From Spironucleus salmonicida (Eukaryota; Fornicata; Diplomonadida; Hexamitidae), in assembly GCA_000497125.2 (NCBI GenBank), contig CM035318.1:310001-374000 (forward strand): a DNA stretch of 64,000 nt. The letters are read 5' to 3'. Each line of letters starts with the position of its first letter. Positions within the stretch are counted from its first letter, which is position 1. The notes under the pieces were generated by a model. The model was not told where the DNA came from. It worked only from the letters and a program-made list of their open reading frames with translations, and searched no databases. The translations under genes were made by a program, and so were the position numbers. Shown here piece by piece: positions 11,083-23,498 of this stretch.

Positions 11083-14000
11083 ATGAAGAGGTTAAAACAA
11101 TTGCTAAAACCAGAAAATAATCAGACGTGTAATAAAAATGTAAAGGAATATGAATGTTATTTTAACTGTAAAACTTGTAATGTCGTTGATGATGCTATGT
11201 ATTGCTAAAAATGTTTTTATTCTGGCAATCATATAGATCATGACTGGACTTGCATTAAAAATGTAGAGGGAGTTTGTGACTGTGGTGACATGTCTGCTCT
11301 TAAATAAGGATGCTTCACACATACTATTAATTCTGACGAGGTTTAGTGGAATTTAATGTTTGAGAATTATACAGATTTAGAATTAAATGAAATTTATAAA
11401 ATAATATTAAGTAATATGAAAAATTAGACCTTATTTACTTTTATAAGCGGACATCGGGTTTTAATAGAAATTTTTTTCTTCATTTATTTAACTAAAGCAG
11501 ATATATTATAGTTAAAAAATTTCAATAAAGCAATTAATATTATTTTAATGAGCGATTAAGACACACTAATTGAAGATGTACTATATAATTAATAATTTCA
11601 TGATATTATAGTAGATAGTTTATTAATTAGAAGAGTATTTTTGTTTAAATTGTCAAAATTTTTGCCAAATCTATATGTGAGACATACGGATTTTTTTTCA
11701 TCTCTCAACTCATGCTAATTTTTATAATCAGCTTATGGGTTTTAATATTTGGTTGATACTTAATTTTTTAAAGATATTTTAATTTTCTAATCAAAATTTT
11801 TTTAAGATGAAACTTTAATCACACAATACGAACAATTATTTTTGGGATCATATAATAAGGTACCTTAGTTTCAGTATATTGTTAGAGATAATTTGGAATT
11901 TATGAAGGCATTTGTAGATTTTTAAATTTAATAGTCAATATCACTTATAGCACCTTACAATGAATATCCAAATTTTGATATTTATCTGTCATAACTTTTT
12001 AGATAAAATTAAGTTAATTCGTCTTATATAAGCCCTTTGTATAAGTTTGCTGATGCATGTGGATATGAATATTACAAGTTTGATCAGCTCGAGTTTATGA
12101 GCTCAATGCTTTCTACTGATGTTAACACTATCTCATAAAAATATTCGGCAATCATAGCTAACTTGATTGATTATTATTTAGAGAAAGAATATTTCCGGAT
12201 TGATATAAATTTATTTTAGTTTTATCCATCTTATGTACCATAACTTATGTTCATCAAATTAGTGTCATTGTATAATTTGGACGTAAAATAGTTTTTTGAT
12301 TAGATTTGTAATTAAGTAAAAACTTCCATTACCAAAGATAAATTAATTTTATAATTAATTTAATAGTTTATTAGAATATATTGGTTTTTGACTACTTTAA
12401 ATTGGAAAATATTTCCAAGAAATCATGATGATAACTAAGAAATTAATAATGTATTATTACAAGAAGTATATTTTATGGATTATTTTAACCTGATGAATTC
12501 GTTCACAACACGAATAATCACTTTAGCTAACTAAAATATTATTTAACTTGTTGATAAATGTTTACCATAGTTTGACTAAGATGCTAATAATTATTTTTTT
12601 GTAAAGTTTATTTTAAATATTATAATGGATAAGACAATACCAAATTATGAGAAACTGGTTTAGTATTTTACCATGTAATGTTTTACCTTTACAGAAGATT
12701 TTGCATAATCAATTAAAGGCTTATAAAATTGCTATTATGATAAAGGATTATAAATTTAATTAAAATTTCTTATGGGTAAATGTAATGTTATTAAATCAAT
12801 TGTTTCAGATACCAAATATTAGTTAAAAATGTTTGATGAATTATAGTATTTTTAACTTCTTGATACTTAAACCTAAATTATTATTAATTATTCTTTAATG
12901 AAAGGATAAACAACACTTCTACCATAGTTTTTACACTATGAAGAATTTATTAACTATAAAAATTTAGAATTCATTAAATCTAATATTAATATTGAAGATT
13001 TTATTAGGTAATCTATATAAGAAAAAAGCCCAAATAAGGATCTTTACTATTATATTTCTTTATGTCTTCTATTAAAACTGAATACGAATGGATCTCAAAA
13101 CTGTACTGATATTTTAAACATATATTCTGATGATCATTTAACGTTATTTATTGGTAATGAAGTATAATAATTAGGATTTAAATAAAAAATCACAGTTTTA
13201 CAAAGATATAGCATATTAAAGGATAAGTACCAATAATAATCATCTACTCTTCTTATTCAAGATTTCTAGATGAATAGAAACAAAAAAGTTGATGAAAATA
13301 ATAAACAAATTTGCTGTGCGTGCCATTAAATTATAGAAGAAGATAAAGCTATATGTCTGTATGATATTTATCCTAGAACACTTAACTTATTCAATCTTGA
13401 TACACTTAGAACATGCAAGCATTTGCACCACTAATAATGTGTGGATATAGGTTTTGGATGTGCAATTTGTCCAAAAGATAATTAGTTTTACTTGTATCAT
13501 GTTTTAAAGTAAAATTCATGTTCAAGTTTCTAGAAAGATGATTAGTTGCTTAATATACTATAGTAACTCAACGTTGACTTATAATAAGTATACACATAAT
13601 TTACATAACTTGTCGATTAAGCATTAATCTAACCTTTTGCTTAATAAGATCAGATAAGATTAAAAATGTATCTCAAAGAGTAACTTTATATTATGTAATA
13701 ACTGTACTACCAAAATATTATTATTTTAGATAATTCTGAAATTGCGAAGGTAATTAAAAAGGAGTTATAGTTTGAGACATTTGTAAAGTAAATTATTTAG
13801 ATTGAAAAATTTTCTATAGTAGTAGATTTACCTAAATCAACATACTATATAATTAATCTAATGGGAACTCAAAAATGTTATTATTGTTCTAATTAGCTAA
13901 AACATTCAATATCAACTTTTCAATGTTTATCTTGTGGTAAATTTTACCACCATACTTGCCTAACTACAATTTTAGGATGCGATTGTCGTAGTAAAAATTC

Positions 14001-14277
14001 TTATATTATTGATTATACTAATATGACAATTCTAAACTATTAAACAGAAATGAGTTTCAGAGCTCCATATAGATCAAAAATTGGTACAATAGCTTCAAGT
14101 CTAGAAGGTCCAGAATCATTTTTAGACTTAGGCTTGCTCAGCCATCTTATTTTCCTAATAATTACCGGAGATATTTATATATAACAAGATGACAATCAGC
14201 TTTTGCTCAGGGATGACTAATCTGGATCGGAATAATACTATTCTGATAGCTACGAAGACGAAGACTTTGAAATGTGA
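11083..14277 (+). CDS. UBR-family N-recognin (E3 ubiquitin ligase), 1064 aa
   Basis: Residues ~14-82 form a UBR box: spaced Cys and His, then G-V-C-D-C-G-D, the signature that binds N-terminal basic degrons. Around residues 743-810 is a RING-like cluster (CCACHQIIEEDKAIC ... CKHLHHQQCVDIGFGCAIC), and around 930-970 a second Cys/His cluster (CYYCSNQLKH ... CGKFYHHTC). This order matches UBR1-type N-end-rule ligases, though the protein is roughly half the length of animal and yeast UBR1. The C-terminal end is acidic. No ClpS-like N-domain was recognised. Its stop is 11 bp from the converging deaminase gene. Confidence 0.88.
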
Positions 14278-14288
14278 TAATAATTCAT

Positions 14289-14717
14289 TCATTGTGATAT
14301 TTTTTCATTTTTATGATCAAAAAACTATTACAGTAAGGTTATAGCCTGCTATTCATAAGTAGTATCTTACTGCCAATTCAGCTTTTAATCTTAAATACCT
14401 TTCAAACTGCAAATTCCACCAAATTTGTCATTTTTTGCAGCGAAGATAACTTTCTAAATCCCTGCCTATGCAAGAGCTGCCGCACACATTATGCAAGGTT
14501 CTACTGTAGTGTAGCAAATTACGTTAGATAGATTCGCATATTTTTCGTTTTATAGTTACTCAATCATATATAGACATTTAATTTCAGCGTGTAGAATAGA
14601 CGAGAATGAATCATTATACGCTGTTGCTAAAACTATTCCATCACACATCATCGCGCAGCCTATTGGGACATGCTTCTCCACAAGTGCGATTCTGGCTACT
14701 TCCATAGCCCTCTCCAT
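14289..14717 (-). CDS. tRNA adenosine-34 deaminase, ADAT2/TadA-like
   Basis: The 142-residue product carries the zinc and catalytic motifs of the cytidine-deaminase fold: H-A-E near residue 43 and P-C-I-M-C-A-A-A-L near residue 73, followed by K-N-D-K-F-G-G. This combination is typical of ADAT2, the catalytic half of the eukaryotic heterodimer that converts A34 to inosine in tRNA anticodons. The length fits. The C-terminus is Gln-rich with several TAA/TAG codons. It lies 27 bp downstream of PWP2 on the same strand and converges on the UBR gene. The partner ADAT3 is not in the window. Confidence 0.9.
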
Positions 14718-14744
14718 TTTAATTAAAAATTATATAATTCCCAA

Positions 14745-17405
14745 TCACTATTACGCTTTTTTCATGCTCTCCTTTCTCCTCTGTACCTTGACCTCGATAA
14801 CCTGCTCCTCGACATCGTCAATTTGCATCTGGCATTATCTCACCCTCTCGAGCCCCAAGAAGCTTTGGAACCCCTTTAAACCGACCCCACGAACGGCCTC
14901 AGTTGCGATTTAAACGCTCCCAGCCAAGCTACGGAGCCCGTTTTTGAACTATGCATCGGTCACGCCATTAAACCTCTAAACAAACACCTAAACGCTCTAA
15001 ATCAGAGCCTGCAGGTCGCTGCCGGAGCCTTTTCGCAACATGTCCCCAAAAACACCAGCGAGCTCTGCAGCGCAATCCTCGCCGATTTGGGCCCACAAAC
15101 TCGCCTATTTCGAATCGCGAGCAATCATCAGAATACACTTCTCCACAACATCGAAAACACCCATTTTGCACGCTGCCTGGATGCAGAAAATAGGCTGCTT
15201 CTCGTAGTTTTGGACCACGAAATCGCGATTTACGCCCGTAAGAACTCCCTAAATCCGGCCGAATTTCCGCTCGAAAACGACGATTCCGAAGCTCGTCGCC
15301 ACGTAAATAAAGCGCTGATTTGTACTGATTTTGATGGAAATCACGCGCGCTTCAAGTTTGCGCTGCTCAATTTGCTGGATTGGATCGAAAAATCGACGCG
15401 TTTTGAGGTCGATTTTCTGTGTCAAATTGATCAAATTCCGCTCGTCTGCAGTGACCTGCGGCAGTTTGTGCGTCCGTAGTTGCTCAGAAACGCTATCAGA
15501 ATCGATGTTTTCGAAGTCCAAATTGATCGAAATTTAGAGCTTTTGAACCATTGTGAGAACCTTCCCATTCGAAATGTTATAAATTAAGAGATATTTCGAG
15601 TAGCCGCCGAGAATTAGCAGGTCTCCTTATATTGCTAGTGAAGTTATTTGAGTAGATTTGTGATTTTTGTTGATTATTCCCTACCTGAGTAGCGTTGCAG
15701 CATTGATATGGTTGATTTGGGTTGCGGATTCAACATCAAATACGCTTATACAGCCATTTGCCAGGAACACTGCTACCTGAGTATTCTCCATGAATGCGAA
15801 ACCGAGTATTTCGTGTGTTTCATCAAGGGTGGAAATCGGCTTTCCTGAAGAGAATGTATCCATGATTCTCAACGTTTTGTCCCAGGATGTCGAATATAGC
15901 TCACCGTTACCGGTTGGGTTGAATTTAAGCTATGAGATCGGTCCTGTATGATACTTGCATGAATCAATTAGAAGAGATGTTCTAAGATCGAAAATGTTTA
16001 CGTTAAACTGTTGGTCAGAAGCTGCAATTATTTCGCCACTGGGATCGACAGAAACGTGGTCAAATGAGTTATTCTCAGTTTTAAATGTCCTAAAAATAAT
16101 GTTTTTCTTTAAATCATAGCAAATAACTGAGTCAATGCCAGCACTTACAAGAGCTTTGCTGGATTTAAAGAATTAAATATCTCTGACATCACCATTATGT
16201 GCTTGGAAGCGAGTTTGAACTTAGTTTTTAAAAATGTCAAATATGATAATCTCACCGTTAATTTAACCAATAGCAATAAATCTATTATCTGGAGAGATAT
16301 CAAAGGCCTGCATATTTATAGCAGTTTGATCATTTGTTTCCAATACTTGTGTCTGGAAATTATATATTTTAACTGTTTTCTCGTATTTACTTGACATGGC
16401 GACATATTAATTATTATAAGATAAAATAGATGTAATTGGATAAGGAGAAAGTGAAACTGTATGATTGATTTCGCTATCAACTATATAGTAGTAATGACCA
16501 TTTGATAAGCCTAACGATAATGCCTTTTTAGATGAGTTATAATGAGATGTAGTAACTATTGGATTTGGTTATTAATCTTCTTCAAAAATATTTTACTATG
16601 ATTTTAAGTAAAAAGAAACAAAGGGATGTTAGTTGTCTTCTAATATGAATCCAGGCTCCCAATATTATATATTACCAGATTGAAGTGTAACTATCAAGTT
16701 AAAATTAGCAAATTCCCCAGAAGAGTACTTATCATTAATTAATTCAAATTCTTCTGGAATTAAAGTTTATAACTTTAACTTTGATAAATAACTTAAAACA
16801 TCAAATGATTCGTTATTAGGCTATAAGTGAACATCCCGAATTGGATCAGGAGACTAAATAATAAATGGATGTCTTTCAAACATTTAGAATAATAATCTTT
16901 ACTCTTATAATGATTAAATTCGACTATCTAAATAAAATTAAACAGGTTATATTTAAATGTTAGACTTATTAGAAGCTACAATAAAGTTATTATCCATTGA
17001 AAATTTGACTGAAGAAGGTTTGAACGGAAGAAGGAACTGATATATTTAATTTTAATTACTAGAATTTAAAATAATTATTGTGTTACCAGAGTTATACATA
17101 AAGAATTAACCATCATCCGAAAATTAAATTGACTAGATATTAACCACTCTTTTTGTAAATACAGGTAAATAGTTCCTATTATAAAAAGTAATGGTCTAAC
17201 GGGAGTCTAATATACAGATAAATTCTTTTGATACTCCAAACTAGACTATATTGAATAAAGACTCAAATGGAAGTACTTGTGAAGAATTGCTCTTTACTGT
17301 ATATGTCTTTAAGTAATTATAAGCAGAAGAATATACAATACCTTCTAATTCTACAATACCAGCATCTGTATTAGCAGAAGCAAGTACATCTTAAAACTAG
17401 AACAT
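14745..17405 (-). CDS. PWP2: PWP2/UTP1, small-subunit processome WD-repeat protein
   Basis: The 886-residue protein is built of WD40-type blades. The diagnostic run is in the second propeller: D-I-S-P-D-N-R-F-I-A, then V-D-P-S-G-E-I-I-A-A-S-D, S-T-S-W-D-K-T-L-R, and G-G-Y-S-K-Y-L-L-I-Y-N-I. All align with PWP2 of yeast and animals, and the Utp12-type helical tail follows. PWP2 is the core of the UTP-B complex on the pre-rRNA 5' ETS. The 5' half is AT-rich and uses TAA/TAG for Gln; the 3' third is GC-rich. The ATG at 17403-17405 directly precedes the first blade. EFL1, another ribosome-assembly factor, lies 1.8 kb upstream. Confidence 0.92.
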
Positions 17406-17456
17406 TTTTTTAAAGTGAAAAATAAAAATTTATTATTATTATACATTATATTTACG

Positions 17457-18977
17457 TCATATCAAAAGCACTTCTGCATCAACAAGTTCGATAAATAAAT
17501 ACTAAAACTCAATATCCTCAAATAAATAAACCTACTTCCCACTCTAAGTTAAAGATGCAATTTACCCTTCTAACCTTAAAACAATTAGATCTCCTGCTTT
17601 GAAACTAAGATGTTATAATGGTTCATACTTTCCATTTACAAAACAACCCTTCGAAAATACAGAATTTACAGACTTTAATACCCTGGAATTGGTTTGGCTA
17701 AAACCGACTGAAAATCTCGTGTTTGCACGTACTAATTTAAATTAGAATATTTGAATTCCTTCAGATAACTTAAGGAAAAATCTCGAAGGTTCCTAGTTGA
17801 TCCAGGAGTGAGACGCTCGGTGATTTTGACAGGTCCCGATATTATTAATATTCGTTGTTTCGAATTATTGGTTTAGCACATCGATGTCCGCTTGGTCGAG
17901 TTCAACGCCTTCTCGAGAGCGAAGAATTAATTCAAAAGGGCCCGTTTCATTAAAGCTTAAGTTGAAGAAAATAGATGTTCTAGTTTATTTTGAAGGAATT
18001 TTTTCGATTTATGTCGTTAGCAGATTTCTAACTTCCAGAAAGGCACCTTCTACAGGAGGAGCTGTAACTACTTCGTATATATTGTTCACACAAAATTCTA
18101 ACGGCAAAACTAAGCTAGCTGACGTCCTTTCGTTGCCGATCGTTTATCCACCAGGAATAACACGGAGAGATGTTCTAGGCATAAATTTAGTACTAGATGT
18201 CTCTAAAGATGGATCTGTTGATCCATTTTGACTGCCTAATTTTTACACAACACCTAGTTGTTATTCTATTCTGGTGAGTCTAACATTTAGGTCTTAGTAT
18301 ACTTTTTCAACTTAATTATTAGCGGCTATATATGTTTTATTAATGCCAAGAAGATGCTTTCCTAGTAAGTTTAAGTCTGCAAAATGCTCATTAGCAAGTG
18401 ATTTAGGGTATTTTTCTTAACAAAATTCACATTCTTCTTCAGCATAAGAGCATCTCTCAAGGTGAAGTATCATATCTCCACGAGGTATTGAAACACTGCA
18501 TCCATTAACACAAGGTATTAAAAAGCGACCACAAAACTGAAAATGGTCTTACATAGCACTAGCTTCTAAAATAATACCACAAAATTCACAACTAACTAAC
18601 CTTTTGTTACAAAACTTTTATAAATGTTCATAAATATCCATATTGGCTACAAATTTTCCGCAATCATTAGGACAACAAAGTTTTGCTTATTTACAAGATT
18701 TAGAATGAGATAATAAGTCGTTGTATGAAACAATTGCATCACAAAAGCATCTATATTTTGAAGTTTTTAATTAACTCTATAATAGATCATCTTGTTTAAT
18801 ATCTATAACCGGTGAGTTACAAACGCAACAGGAACTACCACAAAGTTAGGCGCAATAATCACATAATTAGCAGTTACAAGGCTAAATTTTTTACCCTGTA
18901 AATGCAGAATTAGTACACTTAGAGCACTATAGATTACTATTCGTATTGGATATTGTTTCTTTTACCATAGGATACAT
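17457..18977 (-). CDS. TRAF-like RING and TRAF-zinc-finger protein, 506 aa
   Basis: Residues ~18-58 form a Cys-rich RING-like module (CSKC ... CNCQLCDYCAQLCGSSCCVC). Several TRAF-type fingers follow (residues ~80-215), including C-P-N-D-C-G-K-F, C-E-F-C-G, F-C-G-R-F-L-I-P-C-V-N-G-C and H-L-E-R-C. A short coiled coil (VYQDLNVRLTRIEQQLGVV) leads into a ~230-residue beta-rich C-terminal domain with D-L-I-V-L-R-L-E. That domain may be MATH- or SPRY-like; I could not decide. The layout is that of TRAF-family E3 adaptors. I first considered UFD1 and rejected it. It lies 52 bp from PWP2 on the same strand. Confidence 0.8.
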
Positions 18978-19172
18978 TTTTAAAAGAAATGAGAGACATA
19001 TATATTTACATAAAATAAACCAAATATATATTTGTGTTAAAATTAATTTATTATATAGATATACAACATTATATTAAAAATGATAAATTTATATTGTTAT
19101 GTGTTTTTTAAATAAAAAATGATAGTTTTTAGATAATTATATTATTATAATAGAAATATAGTATATATAATA

Positions 19173-21950
19173 TCACCTCTTTTTAGCAATAGTCCTCTGT
19201 TTTTCTGCATCCTCCACAATATCTTCCACAATCAGGCCTTTTTTCATCAATATATCAACTACAACTAATTCTGCTTCAGACTAATGTTTACCTTAAACTC
19301 CCCATTCTACCTCGTCATCTTCTCCTATTAGGCCTCTTCTGGGATCTTCTTCAAGTAAAATATCTTCAATTCCCAAAAATTCGACTTCGGCCTGGCCAGA
19401 GGCGGCTGAGCGCATTTCTCTAGGAAAAACAAGCCCAAACCTAACCGGAATAAATGCTTAAATTTAAACTGTCTTTTAAGTAAAATTATTAAAATTAATT
19501 TACTTAGCATTAAATTTTTAAAGAACTTGTAACGAACTTTACTAAACATTAAGAGGAGTTGAAATTACTGTTATAAGATGGGGCTCAGATATACGTAAAT
19601 TTGACTATGTGATAGTACATCTGATGAAGTATGATATTGAGGCCAACGAAGACGTAATTGAAGGTCTTAATGTCAAAAAATAATTTGAGAACTATGAAGA
19701 AATAATTTAGTATAGGTCTGTTGGGTTATCATAATTAGATGTCAACATTTCCTACTTATTAAGACTAATAAAAATAGATAGATTTTCTATTTATTCTAAA
19801 CAAAGTGGGCCAGAATTGATGTTTGATATAAAAGCATGTTTTATTATAAGTTACCAAAGATTATCTAAATTTTAGGACATAAACAACTTATTATTATATT
19901 TATCCTCATAAATGATGTCGAAATTGGCAATAGAACTATTGTTTTGCACCGTTGGAAGCACAAACGCTTCTAAATTATATTTTATAGCAGTAAATTCAGT
20001 ATTTAACTCATTTTTCATAATTAATAATTCTAATCCTTATATATGAATGTCATTTTTCAACTGATTTTAGCTTTATAACCCAAGGTATTCATAGTACAGC
20101 GGCATATAATCTAAATAGTTTGAAATCACAGGAATGTTCTTAACAAAAACCTATCGTTTTAATGCATTAGTATCATCTGAAAAAATACTCTAATAAACAA
20201 AATTTTAATTCTCAAGCAAAGTCTCCGTTAACTTTGGATATTTTTTCAAATAGTTATTCTTTTGCGCATTGACAGGGACCTCCTTTATTTTAAATGTGGA
20301 GTCACTTATCACAAATCTAATATTTTCGGCCAATTTGGTAATATTTTCAATACATAAATCTAAGTGTACATCTCCACAAACACTCAGCTAAAGCTCACCC
20401 TGTGATGAGATCTAAAACGAACAGCTATTATCATATTTAGCAAAATATGCCAAAACCTCGCTAAGTTTACCAAATTCTGAAAAAAGTTCAGTGAATAAAG
20501 TGACAGTGATTAATGGCTTCTAGTATTTTAAAATATTAAAATTTATTTATCTAACTTTTTCTCCAATTACTTATATTTGATCAGCATTGATCTCTACAAC
20601 CTATCTGCGTCCCTTTAACATCAATTTAGCTGAAATACTAAAATCACCTAAACCATCCCCGTCAACTTCCGCTTCTTCGTCATAAACTTAATACAAAATG
20701 CTGTTATTACACAACTAAACATCTGTTCCAATAACGATTAAGCAGCCGCTAGAATAGCAATTTGTTTATGTAATTCTTACATATTTACCAAATGGTTAAT
20801 ATATATTATTAATTTATACCAGCTCCCCCTTTTCAGTGTAAAATTTCCTGTCTAGTTAGAGCTATAAATTATCGTTTTTTACGACTCGAACAATTGCTAA
20901 GAAATTATCAGTTACATCTTTTGAATTAATTTAAAGTTTATCGAGTTATTTTAACCCAGCTAAAATCGAATCAATTTCTGTGATTTAATACAACTTTTAG
21001 ATGTATAAATTTGGCTTGCATATATTATTTTATATTATTTGATCAAATACAACCTGACTTAAAGCAAAAATTGTCTACAAAAGCCACATTGGAAGGTCTG
21101 TTTGCTACATAATTTGCGGTGGGCTTAAGTTGAGCTTTTGAACCAATTTGAGTGTTTTCTTGGGCTTTTTATACGCATTTTCAATTATTTCTAGTACATA
21201 TGTCATGAGACAGCGGCCTGAACCTTGCTTAATTCCAGTTTCCGTCAAAATTGTGTTTGGGAGAGCAATTTTTTAAATCAGCGCTTCAAGTTGAATAGAG
21301 CCAAGTTATGGGGCAAGTTTTTAGACAATTTTAGCTGCTTCATAACAGTCGAAACCCCACTTATCGATACCGCTGCAGATAATGACATTTTTAGCGAAAT
21401 CGAAGTATTCAGTACCTAATTCTTAGTTCACTTCTGCGATGACTTCTAAAATTCTATCAAAAACAGCTACTGACGACATTTAAAGCTCACAAAATAATCT
21501 GTCTGTTTTATTTAGCCCAAGTATTATATTGATATTGAGCTATTTCAGCATTTTCATGATTGCCCGTGTTTGGGAGGAGACCGATTCTACAATATCTACG
21601 AGGAGTAGAGCTGAATCTGAGAGGGCAAGCGCCTAAAGAACCTCCGACTGGAAATCACAATGACCGGGTGAGTCGAAAAGATGGAAAAGGGCCGGATATG
21701 GTTTTTCGAAGCGTTTGGAGACTGAGACCAATGACACTGCTGAGGATTTCATTGTAATGCATCGTTGTTATTCAAGAGGAAGGAAGTCCAAGGTGCGCAG
21801 CTCGCCTGCTTGCTGGTGATTGACTAGGTCATTTGAGGCTAGGAGGGAATCTGAAAGTGATGTTTTGCCGTGATCAATATGGGCACAAATTGTAAAATTG
21901 AAAATACGGTCTGAGTGCCCTTAAAGTTTTTAAATAAGATCTAATGTCAT
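19173..21950 (-). CDS. EFL1: EFL1/Ria1, 60S-maturation GTPase
   Basis: The protein has 925 residues. GTPase motifs are A-H-I-D-H-G-K-T-S-L (G1), D-S-P-G-H-C-D-F (G3) and L-N-K-T-D (G4). The tail reads R-K-K-G-L-I-V-E-D-I-V-E-D-A-E-K-Q-R-T in essence, matching the EFL1-specific C-terminus (KGL-VEEKIV-AEKQRT). EFL1, with SBDS, ejects eIF6 from pre-60S subunits. Before it, R-E-M-R-S-A-A-S-G-Q-A matches the elongation-factor domain V region. The ATG at 21948-21950 follows a CCATTCCT motif by 2 nt. The insertion between domains II and III has low complexity. Confidence 0.93.
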
Positions 21951-21952
21951 TA

Positions 21953-21960
21953 AGGAATGG
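21953..21960 (-). promoter_or_regulatory. CCATTCCT initiator-like motif
   Basis: On the minus strand the motif ends 2 nt before the EFL1 start codon. It differs from CCAYTCCA only at the last base. Confidence 0.35.
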
Positions 21961-22016
21961 AAACTAGTAATAAACTATTATTTTATATAAATAATGAATT
22001 AATATAAAAATTTCAA

Positions 22017-23003
22017 ATGTCAGCAAATTCTTTTAGTAATCATACAGGATAATTAAGAAAAAATTTACCAAAATTTGTTAAAAATTACTGTTCCAATTAC
22101 TATATCTCAGGTATGAGAACTAATGTACAGATGCAAGGATATGCTCTTACTAATTTTTCTGGTACAGAATAGGAGGGTTCGTTTTCGAATAATAAGTCAG
22201 ATAACATGACACCAGTAATTTTGGATAGTTATTAATCATTTGAAAAACATGACGAAGTTAGTATTCTTTCTGCTCAAAATGAAGTACTTATTAGTACACC
22301 AACGAAATAAATTTATATAAATGCTTAAGAATAATTAGAGAAAATTAATGATAAATTAAATTCATATAATTCCAATGCTCCAATAGTTTCATTAGATGGA
22401 TAAACACCACAGACTTCTCAGTTAGATAAATCAAACGTAGTTATTAAATCAACTTCAGTCTAGAATTTATATAACTAAGTATTTAATGCATCAAAAATAA
22501 AGCACTTGAAGAAAAATAACGAATTGCATCCTGATTTTACTAAGACACTCAATCCATAAAAGTTAACTGAAGAATAACTTTTAGTACAATTACTAGCAAA
22601 ATATGAACCAGATCTGTTACACGCTTTATAGAGACACAGGAAATAAAGAAGAACAAGAGTTGATGAAAATGGTAATTTAATTAGTTAAGAGACTTCAATG
22701 ACAAATATGACCTGTATGGCCGAAACACCTAGCTAATTTATGGGCAAATTAAAAAGAAATTATTAACATAAAGTTGACGAATCTATTAAATAATAAACAA
22801 TTATAGATAAACATCACTATCTTAAAAATAAAATTAGAGCCTTATAAGCAGAAATAGACAGCGGTAAGGTAAAAGTTATTAATGCTAGAACTTAACTAGA
22901 ATAAGTATCAGTAGTTCTTGGTGAATAATTAGCTATGAATGAAAAGCATGAAGAAAATCTTTGCGATATGAAAATATCATAAGCAGAGCGTATGGGATTT
23001 TGA
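22017..23003 (+). CDS. hypothetical protein with C-terminal coiled coil, 328 aa
   Basis: The frame starts MSANSFSNHTGQLRKNLP. The first half is Ser/Asn/Thr-rich and probably disordered. Residues ~170-210 contain a basic patch (QRHRKQRRTRVDENG), and the last 80 residues (YQHKVDESIKQQ ... MNEKHEENLCDM) look like a coiled coil. No family was recognised. It is divergent from EFL1, with starts 66 bp apart, and converges on the roadblock gene. Confidence 0.72.
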
Positions 23004-23053
23004 TTGATGAAATTTTTAAACTCTATAAATATATATCGCACAATCAAATATAA

Positions 23054-23353
23054 TCAATCAACCTGAGGGATCTAAATGATGATCATGATATATTCTTTAT
23101 CAGGAGCAATTAGAATTTCATGTTTTTTAGAGCGTAAGCGTATAAGGCGTAACTCATCAGCACTATCAAGTGCTTTAATAAGAGCTTTATCAGCTTTCAT
23201 TGTTAAATGTGAAAAGATACCAGCATACAATGATGCTAGTTCTTCATCAAGTGATGTACGGATAGGAAACCCATCTTTGGTAATAATAACAACTCCTTCT
23301 ACACCTTTACATGTAGTAATAGCCTTTAAATACTCATCAACTTCCTGAGCCAT
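23054..23353 (-). CDS. roadblock/LC7 dynein light chain
   Basis: The 99-residue protein reads MAQEVDEYLKAITTCKGVEG, then V-V-I-I-T-K-D-G-F-P-I-R-T, and L-R-L-I-R-L-R-S-K-K-H-E-I-L-I-A-P-D. This is the DYNLRB1/roadblock fold, a homodimer that binds dynein intermediate chains in cytoplasmic and axonemal dyneins. The length is typical. An extra 6-7 residues after ...YIMIII, including one TAG-encoded Gln, extend to the TGA. Confidence 0.92.
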
Positions 23354-23487
23354 GAATTTGCGGAAGGAAAATTCATCTATATTACTAAATTATATAATAC
23401 TTATATAAATCATAAATTATTAAAATATAATAAAAACAATATTATTCAGTTTATATATAAATAAGTCAAGCTTAATAATTGCAAGTT

Positions 23488-23495
23488 CCACTCCC
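23488..23495 (+). promoter_or_regulatory. CCACTCCC initiator-like motif deciding a start
   Basis: It lies 3 nt before the ATG at 23499. Without it one would choose the ATG at 23610; the motif and the open frame between them favour the upstream start. Confidence 0.45.
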
Positions 23496-23498
23496 TAG

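Noticed and set aside
14764-15537. Plus-strand ORFs in the GC-rich 3' part of PWP2
   Set aside because: Open by composition only. The minus frame continues the PWP2 propeller and tail with conserved residues.
17457-18977. UFD1 homology of the C-terminal part
   Set aside because: Extending the frame upstream revealed a RING and TRAF-type fingers; the UFD1-like impression rested on short beta-strand patterns.
19173-20045. Plus-strand open frame and a separate small minus gene starting at 19415
   Set aside because: The minus frame is continuous with EFL1 and carries its conserved C-terminus. The plus frame is its shadow, and the inner ATG is only an internal Met.
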